From NCBI GenBank assembly GCA_958349075.1, contig CATWBR010000101.1, positions 1 to 11,566 of the forward strand: 11,566 bases of DNA. Reading direction: 5' to 3'. Origin of the DNA: an uncultured Clostridium sp. (GTDB taxonomy: Bacteria; Bacillota; Clostridia; Lachnospirales; Lachnospiraceae). The notes beneath the pieces were generated by a model, which was given only the letters and a program-made list of their open reading frames with translations, was not told the origin of the DNA and made no database searches. Made by a program: the position numbers and the translations under genes. This document shows, piece by piece, positions 5,503-11,566 of the stretch (its first letter is position 1; each line of letters opens with the position of its first letter).

Positions 5503-7410
5503 TTAGAAGAACCGTCTCTTGCGGCTGATCTCTACAAACTCCTGGTTATTTCTCGTTTTTGCAAATAAGTCAAGGATTCTCTCCACCGATTCTTCCGGTT
5601 TCTGGGTATTGGTCGCCTTGTGGATAATATCCACGGCCTCGGACTCTTCCTGCGTCAGCAGCAGATCATCCCTTCTTGTGCCCGACTTCAGGATATCGAT
5701 GGCCGGGAAGATCCTCTTCTCCGACAGCTTGCGGTCCAGGACAATCTCCATGTTGCCCGTTCCCTTAAATTCCTCGTATATAACATCATCCATACGGCTG
5801 CCCGTCTCGATCAGCGCCGTAGCCAGGATTGTCAGGCTGCCGTTCTCTCTCATATTTCTCGCCGCTCCGAAGAAGCGCTTCGGCATATGGAGCGCCGCCG
5901 GGTCAAGACCGCCGGAAAGAGTACGGCCGCTGGGCGGAACCACAAGGTTGTAAGCCCTGGCAAGACGCGTGATGCTGTCTAACAGGATCATGACATCCCT
6001 TCCATGCTCCACCAGACGTTTTGCCCTCTCGATTACCATCTCGGACACTCTCTTATGGCGATCGGGAAGTTCGTCGAAGGTCGAGTAGATTACCTCCACA
6101 TTCGGTCCCGTGATGGCCTCCTTGATATCCGTAACCTCCTCGGGACGCTCGTCAATCAGAAGGATAATCAGGTGCATCTCCGGATGGTTTACAGTAACCG
6201 CCCTGGCCACCTGTTTTAACAGTGTCGTCTTACCTGCCTTGGGCGGCGAAACGATCATGCCTCGCTGTCCCTTACCAATCGGTGAGAGCAAATCCATCAC
6301 ACGCATGGCGGTGGAATTCTTAGAGCCCGGCATTTCCAAGTGGAGACGGCTGTTGGGGAAAATGGGCGTCAGGTTCTCAAAGTTCGGCCTGCGCTCCACT
6401 ACGCTGGTCGGGTATCCGTTAACCGTATTAATATATAGTAAAGCCGCAAACTTCTCTGTGGCGGTCTTCACTCTCCTGCTGCCGCCTACGATATCGCCTG
6501 TCTTCAGGTTAAACCGCCTAATCTGTGACGGAGCCACATAGACGTCATTCTCACCCGGAAGGAAATTCTCACAGCGGATAAAACCGAAACCGTCAGGCAT
6601 TACTTCCAGAATTCCATCCGCCTGAATCCCGCTGTCAAGCTCCTGGAAATCCGTCTTCGGCTCATCGCTCCTGCTCTGGTAATCATTCCTCGACTGGCTC
6701 TCCGTGCGCTGCTGATAGTCATTCCTTGGCTGATAGTCACCCCTTTGCTGGCTGTCGCTTCGCTGCTGATAGTCGCCTCTTTGCTGGCTGTCGCTTCGCT
6801 GCTGGTAGTCGCTCCTTTGCTGGACGTCGCTTCGCTGGTTATCCCCGCGCTGCTGGTAATCGCTCCTGGACTGGCTGTCGCCGCGCTGCTGGTAGTCGCT
6901 CCTGGACTGGTTATCACCGCGCTGCTGGTAGTCGCTTCTGGACTGGTTATCGCTGCGCTGCTGGCCGTCGCCACGCTGCTGGTAATCGCTTCTTTGCTGG
7001 CCGTCGCTTCGCTGGTTATCATTTCGCGGCTGGTAATCGCGTTTGCGGCTGTCGTCCCTGTTATAGCGGTTTGTCTCCCTCCTTGGAGCCTCGTCTTTTC
7101 TCTCATCCCTGACGTTTCTCTTGCCGCTGCGAGGCTCCTGGCCTGCAGTTTCCGCAAGTTTTACGTCCGGCTTTTTGTCCTCCGCTGCCTTCTCGGCTGC
7201 CGGCTCAGGTAAATCAAGCGTTAAGCTGCTTTCCCCGCTCTCTGCGTCGCCCTTCTCCGGCATATCTTTGTCCGTTGCTTTTACGCCGGCTATTTCACAC
7301 AGCCTGTCTATAATTTCTGCTTTTTTAAGGGCGGTCACGCCTTTAAGCCCCTGTGCCTTTGCCAGTTCTCGAAGCTGTGTCAAAGGAAGGGTCTGCAATT
7401 TTTCTCTCAT
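5503..7410 (-). CDS. rho: Transcription termination factor Rho with long repeat-rich insertion
   Basis: Rho is a hexameric RNA-dependent ATPase that loads on untranslated RNA and dissociates RNA polymerase. The 635-residue protein is much longer than the roughly 420-residue E. coli form. In order: an N-terminal SAP-like helical domain (1-42), an acidic/basic linker (43-123), a low-complexity repeat of R-[SGN]-D-x-Q-x units (124-249), the cold-shock RNA-binding domain with 'GFGFIR' (274-279), Walker A 'PPKAGKTTL' (389-397), Walker B 'VMILLDS' (473-479), the loop 'SGRTLSGGLDP' (494-504) and 'GTGNMEIVLDR' (550-560). The ATPase core looks complete. AGGAG lies seven bases before the ATG. A promoter sits between it and rarA. 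The insertion probably adds RNA affinity and may drive self-assembly, as reported for disordered insertions in other bacterial Rho proteins; for this protein that is inference. Confidence 0.97.
   Translation of the reverse strand: MREKLQTLPLTQLRELAKAQGLKGVTALKKAEIIDRLCEIAGVKATDKDMPEKGDAESGESSLTLDLPEPAAEKAAEDKKPDVKLAETAGQEPRSGKRNVRDERKDEAPRRETNRYNRDDSRKRDYQPRNDNQRSDGQQRSDYQQRGDGQQRSDNQSRSDYQQRGDNQSRSDYQQRGDSQSRSDYQQRGDNQRSDVQQRSDYQQRSDSQQRGDYQQRSDSQQRGDYQPRNDYQQRTESQSRNDYQSRSDEPKTDFQELDSGIQADGILEVMPDGFGFIRCENFLPGENDVYVAPSQIRRFNLKTGDIVGGSRRVKTATEKFAALLYINTVNGYPTSVVERRPNFENLTPIFPNSRLHLEMPGSKNSTAMRVMDLLSPIGKGQRGMIVSPPKAGKTTLLKQVARAVTVNHPEMHLIILLIDERPEEVTDIKEAITGPNVEVIYSTFDELPDRHKRVSEMVIERAKRLVEHGRDVMILLDSITRLARAYNLVVPPSGRTLSGGLDPAALHMPKRFFGAARNMRENGSLTILATALIETGSRMDDVIYEEFKGTGNMEIVLDRKLSEKRIFPAIDILKSGTRRDDLLLTQEESEAVDIIHKATNTQKPEESVERILDLFAKTRNNQEFVEISRKRRFF
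6664..7041 (-). repeat. Coding tandem repeat, 18-bp unit with 36-bp higher-order period, in rho
   Basis: Residues 124-249 of Rho consist of about 20 hexapeptide units of the form R-[S/G/N]-D-[Y/S/N/G]-Q-[Q/S/P], often alternating RSDYQQ with RGDxQx so that the true period is 12 residues (36 bp). Some adjacent 36-bp copies are nearly identical at the DNA level, for example around 6744-6815. A few units are five residues long, which breaks the register at 129-133 and 188-192. The composition is rich in Gln, Arg, Asp, Ser and Tyr with almost no hydrophobic side chains, so the segment is expected to be disordered. Confidence 0.93.
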
Positions 7411-7498
7411 ACAACTCTCCTTGCTTTGTTTAGTTTTGATTTTTTATTGGGGATTATTAAGAAATAAGAAACGTCGGAATTACTTTTCTTGTCTTCTT

Positions 7499-7526
7499 AT
7501 TATATACCATTTTGGGAAAATTGCAA
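7499..7526 (-). promoter_or_regulatory. Promoter of rho (sigma-A type)
   Basis: TTGCAA (7526-7521), a 16-base spacer and TATAAT (7504-7499) precede rho by about 90 bases. The -35 element begins seven bases after the rarA stop codon. I see no hairpin terminator between rarA and rho, so read-through from the upstream operon may add to rho expression. Confidence 0.75.
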
Positions 7527-7532
7527 ATTTTT

Positions 7533-8855
7533 TTATTCGGATTCCTTTAAAAAGCGAAGCCATTCCCCGATCTTTTTCTCATAGCCGTTTTCTGTCGGAC
7601 GGTAGAAGGACGATCCCTCCAGCCCATCCGGCAGGTACTGTTGTTTTACATAGTGATTTGGATAATCGTGGGCATACTTGTAATCAAGTCCCCGTCCCAG
7701 CTTCTCCGCCCCCTTATAATGCCTGTCCTGGAGGTGTACCGGCACGGAAGCCGCCGCGGTACTACGCACGGCCGTTTCCGCCTCTTCAATCGCCATGCAG
7801 GCCGCGTTGCTTTTCGGTGCGCTGGCCACATAGGTGACGGCCTGGGAAAGCACGATTCTGGCCTCCGGCATTCCGAGCCTTTCCACTGCCTGGGCCGCAT
7901 TGACGGCCACCACAAGAGCCTGTGGATCGGCATTTCCCACATCCTCGGACGCGCAGATCATAATTCTTCTTGCTATGAATTTAATGTCTTCACCTGCATA
8001 GAGCATCTTTGCAAGATAATAGACGGCGGCGTCCGGATCAGATCCCCTCATACTCTTAATAAATGCAGAAATTGTGTCATAGTGATTATCTCCGCCTTTG
8101 TCATAGCGCACCGCGCGTTTCTGAATGCACTCCTGGGCCACGTCCAGAGTGATGTGAATCAGTCCGTCCTCCGCCCGTTCTGTCGTCAGCACTCCCAGTT
8201 CCACCGCATTGAGGGCTGCCCTGGCATCGCCCCCCGCCATGTCGGCCAGGAAATTCAGGGCATCCTCGGAAATGTCCGCCCTGTAACTTCCCATCCCCTT
8301 TTCCGTATCGTAAACCGCCCGTTTCAGCAGTTCATAGATGTCTTCTTTTTCCAGAGGCTTCAGTTCAAATATCCTGGAACGCGATATAAGAGCTCCGTTG
8401 ACCTCAAAATAGGGATTCTCCGTCGTCGCTCCGATTAACAGCAGCGTACCGTCCTCCACAAAGGGAAGCAGATAGTCCTGCTGGCTCTTGTTAAAGCGGT
8501 GGATCTCATCCACAAACAGGATGGTCTTCTGGCCGTACATCCCAAGCGCGTCCTTCGCCTCATGCACAACCTCCTCCATATCCTTCTTCCCTGCCACGGT
8601 TGCGTTGAGCTGCTTGAACCTGGCGCTTGTCGTGCCTGCAATCACCTTGGCAAGCGTAGTCTTTCCGGTTCCCGGAGGTCCGTAAAAAATAATGGAGCCT
8701 AGCTTATCCGCCTTGATTGCCCGGTACAGCAGCTTGTCCTTCCCAATAATGTGTTTCTGTCCGACCACCTCATCCAGTGTGGCGGGGCGGAGCCTGGAGG
8801 CCAGCGGCGCCTCCTTCTCCATTGTGTTGCTTCTCATATAATCAAATAAATCCAT
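7533..8855 (-). CDS. rarA: Replication-associated recombination protein A (RarA/MgsA), AAA+ ATPase
   Basis: RarA is a clamp-loader-like AAA+ ATPase that acts at stalled replication forks and at single-strand/double-strand DNA junctions. The 440-residue protein has normal family length. Motifs seen: Walker A 'GPPGTGKTT' (59-67), Walker B 'ILFVDEIHRFNK' (112-123), sensor 1 'IGATTENPYFEV' (141-152), and the arginine-finger region 'SRSRIFEL' (158-165). The C-terminal half carries the MgsA tetramerisation domain with 'YDTISAFIKSMRGSDPDAA' and 'CASEDVGNADPQAL'. GAGGG lies six bases before the ATG. It begins 15 nt after the stop of the polysaccharide deacetylase gene, so the two probably share a transcript, though their functions are unrelated as far as known. 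Confidence 0.97.
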   Translation of the reverse strand: MDLFDYMRSNTMEKEAPLASRLRPATLDEVVGQKHIIGKDKLLYRAIKADKLGSIIFYGPPGTGKTTLAKVIAGTTSARFKQLNATVAGKKDMEEVVHEAKDALGMYGQKTILFVDEIHRFNKSQQDYLLPFVEDGTLLLIGATTENPYFEVNGALISRSRIFELKPLEKEDIYELLKRAVYDTEKGMGSYRADISEDALNFLADMAGGDARAALNAVELGVLTTERAEDGLIHITLDVAQECIQKRAVRYDKGGDNHYDTISAFIKSMRGSDPDAAVYYLAKMLYAGEDIKFIARRIMICASEDVGNADPQALVVAVNAAQAVERLGMPEARIVLSQAVTYVASAPKSNAACMAIEEAETAVRSTAAASVPVHLQDRHYKGAEKLGRGLDYKYAHDYPNHYVKQQYLPDGLEGSSFYRPTENGYEKKIGEWLRFLKESE

Positions 8856-8870
8856 AGTATCCCTCTGTCT

Positions 8871-9662
8871 CTAATCTATCAGCAGTTCATCTACTGTAAC
8901 AAAAGTATAGCCCTGCTTCGTCAAAGTGTCAATGGCAGCAAGCGCCGCATCCACCGATGTTCCGAATACATCGTGAAGCAGGATGACCTCGTGTTTTCCC
9001 ACGTTTTTGCAGATGTGTTTCAGCACCTTCTGCGAATTCTGGCTCTTCCAGTCCAGCGTATCGATATCCCAGAAAACCGGCGTCATCCTCACGCACTCCT
9101 CCAGCTCATCATTCCATATCCCGTACGGCGGCCTGATATACTCGGGAGCGCTGCCCGTAATTGCTTTTATCATCTCATTCGTCTTGATAATGTCGGCACA
9201 GGCGGCCTCTGTTGTCCTCTTTGTCAAATCCACATGGCTGTAACAGTGTGTTCCGATCAGATGCCCGTCTTCCGCCATCTGTTTCACCAGCTCTTCATTG
9301 CCGGGTATGTTCTCCCCCACCAGAAAAAAGGAGGCTTTCACCCCTCTCTGTTTGAGTCCGTCCAACAGTTTTTTTGTGTAAACAGAGTGGGGACCGTCGT
9401 CAAATGTCAGAGCCAGCAGTTTTTCTCCCCGTTGTTCCGGCTGCGTCTCTTTGTTCACGTCTTTTTGTTTTTCCTTCTGCTTTTCTTTTTGTTTTTCCTT
9501 TCCCTGCCCTACGGAATCCGGTTCGTCCGGCTCTGCCGATACCTGCACACCTGTCCTGTTTCCGTAAGCCGAGGCAAAATCTCTGACTGCCGAAAAACAA
9601 AAACAGGCCAGAAATACATCCATCACCATTGTGAGCATCAGTAAAAACACTTTTCTTTTCAC
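8871..9662 (-). CDS. Membrane-anchored NodB-type polysaccharide deacetylase
   Basis: This 263-residue protein is predicted to remove N-acetyl groups from an extracellular polysaccharide, most likely peptidoglycan, through a metal-dependent NodB domain. It starts with a basic tip and a hydrophobic segment (about 5-27) acting as signal anchor or signal peptide, then a charged linker containing KEKQKEKQKEKQK (55-67). NodB motifs follow in order: TFDDGP (86-91), the metal-binding H139 and H143 in 'THCYSH', RPPYG (177-181), 'WDIDTLDW' (198-205) and 'LLHD' (228-231), so the active site appears complete. I prefer the GTG start at 9662 because AAGGA lies seven bases upstream; a TTG at 9704 would add 14 polar residues before the signal segment and has a weaker site. 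It is first in a unit with rarA. Exact substrate cannot be told from sequence; a PdaA-type lactam-forming enzyme is one option. Confidence 0.9.
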   Translation of the reverse strand: MKRKVFLLMLTMVMDVFLACFCFSAVRDFASAYGNRTGVQVSAEPDEPDSVGQGKEKQKEKQKEKQKDVNKETQPEQRGEKLLALTFDDGPHSVYTKKLLDGLKQRGVKASFFLVGENIPGNEELVKQMAEDGHLIGTHCYSHVDLTKRTTEAACADIIKTNEMIKAITGSAPEYIRPPYGIWNDELEECVRMTPVFWDIDTLDWKSQNSQKVLKHICKNVGKHEVILLHDVFGTSVDAALAAIDTLTKQGYTFVTVDELLID

Positions 9663-9669
9663 ATGCGTT

Positions 9670-9674
9670 TCCTT
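9670..9674 (-). promoter_or_regulatory. Ribosome binding site favouring the GTG start of the deacetylase
   Basis: AAGGA on the minus strand, seven bases before the GTG at 9662-9660. The alternative TTG start at 9704 has only a GAGG about eleven bases away. The hydrophobic segment follows the GTG codon closely, as usual for exported proteins. Confidence 0.5.
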
Positions 9675-9779
9675 CTTCTGCCTTCCGCCGCCATTATTAA
9701 TCAATATATGCAGCGGCCTCGTCCATCAGAATTACAACCATGAAAAATAAAAAACCAGGACAAACCTTTCCATGTAATT

Positions 9780-9836
9780 AAAAAACACGGATAGGCAGGA
9801 AAACGTGCCCAAAGCGCGGTTCCTTCCGTATCCGTG
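9780..9836 (-). terminator. Rho-independent terminator after uppP, long loop
   Basis: CACGGATA (9836-9829) pairs perfectly with TATCCGTG (9793-9786), followed directly by TTTTTT. The enclosed 35 bases contain further complementary GGAA/TTCC stretches, so the actual structure is probably a longer imperfect hairpin. It ends the ung-uppP transcript eight bases after the uppP stop. Confidence 0.8.
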
Positions 9837-9843
9837 AATCAAA

Positions 9844-10683
9844 TTAAGATGCCAGTGCCGAGATGCCGAAATAGGATAAAACAATAAGTCCGAGTATAAT
9901 CCTGTAATAACCAAAAAATTTGAAATCATGACGTCTGATATACCCCATTAAAAATTTGATGGAATACACCGACACGGCAAAGGCAATCACCATGCCGAGG
10001 AGCAGATAGAACACCTCATATCCCTTAAAAGCTCCGCCTTCGATAAAGAATTTCACAATCTTCAAAAGACTGGCTCCGAACATAACCGGGATTCCCAGGA
10101 AAAATGAAAACTCGGCCGCAGCCCCTCTTGAACAGCCAATGAGCATAGCCCCCAGGATGGTCGCCCCCGAACGGGAAGTTCCTGGTATCAGCGCAAGCAC
10201 TTGGAAACATCCGATGATGGCCGCCGTCTGAAAGGAGATCTGAGTCACGCGGTCAATCGGGAACCTGGCATTCTGGTTTCTTTTCTCCAGCAGGATAAAA
10301 AATACGCCGTAGATAATCAGCATAGCTGACACTACATAACCGTTAAGCAGTTTGTTCATAAAATTATCAAGGGGAAGCCCCACCACTGCCGCCGGAATGC
10401 AGGCCACGATAATCTTTGCCCAAAGCCGGAGTGTCCCTCTTTTCTGGGCATCCGACTTACGGCCGGAGAACGGATTCAGCTTGTGAAAATACAGAACGAG
10501 CACCGCCATGATGGCTCCTAACTGAATCACCACCATAAAGACTTCACGGTAAGCCTCGCTGACATCGAGATGAATAATCTCATCCACTAAAATCATATGG
10601 CCGGTGCTGCTGATAGGAAGCCATTCCGTGAATCCTTCCACAATTCCCAGCACCACGACCTTTAAAATCTCTACAAAACTCAT
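9844..10683 (-). CDS. uppP: Undecaprenyl-diphosphate phosphatase (UppP/BacA)
   Basis: UppP dephosphorylates undecaprenyl diphosphate at the membrane, recycling the lipid carrier for peptidoglycan and other surface polymers; extra activity gives bacitracin tolerance. The 279-residue polytopic protein has normal length. Both family signatures are present: 'EGFTEWLPISSTGH' (16-29, with Glu16, Glu20 and His29) and 'PGTSRSGAT' (167-175, with Arg171). Several hydrophobic spans are visible, for example about 50-66, 88-102, 116-132, 153-167, 192-211, 224-246 and 257-277. AAGGA lies seven bases before the ATG and overlaps the end of ung. It begins 15 nt after the ung stop and is followed by a terminator, so it is the last gene of that pair. 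No unusual residues noticed. Confidence 0.97.
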   Translation of the reverse strand: MSFVEILKVVVLGIVEGFTEWLPISSTGHMILVDEIIHLDVSEAYREVFMVVIQLGAIMAVLVLYFHKLNPFSGRKSDAQKRGTLRLWAKIIVACIPAAVVGLPLDNFMNKLLNGYVVSAMLIIYGVFFILLEKRNQNARFPIDRVTQISFQTAAIIGCFQVLALIPGTSRSGATILGAMLIGCSRGAAAEFSFFLGIPVMFGASLLKIVKFFIEGGAFKGYEVFYLLLGMVIAFAVSVYSIKFLMGYIRRHDFKFFGYYRIILGLIVLSYFGISALAS

Positions 10684-10698
10684 GCTATTTCCTTTCCA

Positions 10699-11373
10699 CT
10701 ATATATTTTCAATCTGCCAGTCTATTGGTTCCAAACCATTTTCTTTCAGATATTCATTCGTTTTGCTGAAAGGTTTACTTCCGAAAAATCCCCTGTACGC
10801 AGACAGCGGGCTCGGATGCGGCGCTTCCAGAATTAAGTGTTTCGGATTCGTAAGCATCGGTTTTTTCATCTGGGCAGGTCTCCCCCACAGGATGAACACC
10901 ATCGGCTGGTCCTGCTCCGCCAGAATCTTTATGGCTGCATCCGTGAATTCTTCCCAGCCGATTCCCCTGTGCGAGTTGGCCTGATGCGCACGCACGGTCA
11001 GCACCGTATTGAGCAGCATAACGCCCTGCTCCGCCCACTTCTTAAGATATCCGTTGTTCGGGATGTAACAGCCCAGATCCTCCTGAAGCTCCTGATAGAT
11101 ATTGACCAGCGACGGCGGTATCTCCACATCCGGCTTTACCGAAAAGCACAGGCCATGTGCCTGTCCCGGGCCGTGATAGGGATCCTGTCCCAGAATCACC
11201 ACCTTGACCTTGCCGAGCGGTGTAAAATCAAACGCATTAAAGATATCATTGGCATCCGGATAAACGGCCCTTGTCTGATATTCATGTTTTACTGTCTCAT
11301 ATAATTTTTTATAGTATGGCTTTTTAAATTCGGCCCCGAGAGGCACAAGCCAGTCATTGCTGATCGCTCCCAT
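10699..11373 (-). CDS. ung: Uracil-DNA glycosylase, family 1
   Basis: Ung excises uracil from DNA, the first step of base-excision repair after cytosine deamination or dUMP incorporation. The 224-residue protein has the expected length. Motif A 'GQDPYHG' (62-68) carries the catalytic Asp64, 'LLNTVLTVR' (120-128) carries the uracil-recognising Asn122, and motif B 'HPSPLSAYRGFFG' (186-198) carries His186 and the DNA-intercalating Leu190. AGGAG lies about ten bases before the ATG; another ATG seven bases upstream is out of frame. It begins a two-gene unit with uppP from a promoter about 65 bp upstream. The pairing with uppP seems positional, not functional. Confidence 0.98.
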   Translation of the reverse strand: MGAISNDWLVPLGAEFKKPYYKKLYETVKHEYQTRAVYPDANDIFNAFDFTPLGKVKVVILGQDPYHGPGQAHGLCFSVKPDVEIPPSLVNIYQELQEDLGCYIPNNGYLKKWAEQGVMLLNTVLTVRAHQANSHRGIGWEEFTDAAIKILAEQDQPMVFILWGRPAQMKKPMLTNPKHLILEAPHPSPLSAYRGFFGSKPFSKTNEYLKENGLEPIDWQIENI

Positions 11374-11436
11374 GTATCATGCACTCCTGTCTCATATTTT
11401 GTCGGTACTGCGGTGCTTCCACAGCCTTCTTAACAA

Positions 11437-11465
11437 ATTTTATCACAGTCGTGAAGCATTCACAA
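11437..11465 (-). promoter_or_regulatory. Promoter of ung-uppP (sigma-A type, extended -10)
   Basis: TTGTGA (11465-11460), a 17-base spacer and TAAAAT (11442-11437) preceded by TGA, giving an extended -10. The -35 element starts right after the stop codon of the upstream partial gene. Expected transcription start is near 11430. Confidence 0.68.
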
Positions 11466-11564
11466 TCATTTATCGGCACATTTCACGATAAATTCCAATG
11501 AATCGACAGCAACCGGTACGGCTCTCTCTCTTATTTCCTCCGATACCTGGGCAAGTTTTGCATT
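11466..11564 (-). CDS. 3' end of an unrecognised protein gene (partial)
   Basis: The last 32 codons and stop of a gene that enters from the right edge. The visible peptide begins 'NAKLAQVSEEIRERA' and ends in 'FIVKCADK'. It is amphipathic and helix-like, with codon use like its neighbours; the other two minus-strand frames here give less protein-like sequence or stop early. I do not recognise the family. No hairpin terminator follows the stop before the ung promoter; a 5-bp GTGAA/TTCAC hairpin is present but lacks a uridine run. Confidence 0.5.
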   Translation of the reverse strand, partial: NAKLAQVSEEIRERAVPVAVDSLEFIVKCADK

Positions 11565-11566
11565 CA

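Noticed and set aside
6600..7212. Long open frames on both strands across the rho repeat, some encoding repetitive Val/Ala/Leu- or Ser/Thr-rich peptides
   Set aside because: They are by-products of the 18-bp repeat, whose length is a multiple of three, so any frame free of stops in one unit stays open. rho has the proper start site and domains.
9660..9779. Promoter for the deacetylase-rarA unit
   Set aside because: TTCTGA - 17 bases - TATATT and TTGTCC - 21 bases - TGTAAT can be drawn, but neither matches the consensus well enough to report as a site.
1..11566. CRISPR arrays, tRNA or rRNA genes, transposases, phage genes, toxin-antitoxin pairs
   Set aside because: I looked on both strands and saw no array of spaced repeats, no tRNA-like cloverleaf and no mobile-element protein motifs; the only tandem repeat is coding (rho).

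Overview
This window looks like chromosomal core DNA from a low-to-mid GC Gram-positive anaerobe, most likely a Lachnospiraceae-type member of the Clostridia. The evidence is the gene order rho - rpmE - DUF1385/yqhQ - prmC - prfA, the strong AGGAGG-like ribosome binding sites, the zinc-ribbon (four-cysteine) L31, the PET version of the RF1 tripeptide, and a Rho protein carrying a long disordered insertion. The species is not identified. Every gene I can support lies on the minus strand, so transcription runs from high to low coordinates.

In transcription order, the right edge (11564-11466) holds the last 32 codons of an unrecognised gene. A good promoter sits against its stop codon and drives ung (uracil-DNA glycosylase) and uppP (undecaprenyl-diphosphate phosphatase), ending at a long-loop terminator (9836-9780). 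Next is a membrane-anchored NodB-type polysaccharide deacetylase, followed 15 nt later by rarA (clamp-loader-like AAA+ ATPase). I see no intrinsic terminator after rarA; the rho promoter starts right after its stop codon. rho ends at a 14-bp perfect hairpin terminator. rpmE has its own promoter, a leader of about 160 nt with pairing potential, and its own terminator. The yqhQ-prmC-prfA unit follows, with a 4-nt yqhQ/prmC overlap, and ends at a terminator at 1605-1570. Last come a lipoprotein class D beta-lactamase and a small YjbR/MmcQ-family protein, which may be co-transcribed.

The functions are mostly informational and cell-envelope housekeeping: transcription termination (Rho), translation termination (RF1 and PrmC, the enzyme that methylates its GGQ), ribosome structure (L31), DNA repair and replication-fork maintenance (Ung, RarA) and wall-precursor recycling or modification (UppP, deacetylase). 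The accessory-looking part is the beta-lactamase.

I do not see a wholly new multi-gene system. The most unusual points are (1) a run of about 20 hexapeptide repeats in the Rho insertion, (2) a roughly 60-70-residue insertion inside the PrmC methyltransferase fold, (3) a complete class D beta-lactamase as a lipoprotein with a six-asparagine run, and (4) structured non-coding regions upstream of rpmE, yqhQ and the beta-lactamase gene.
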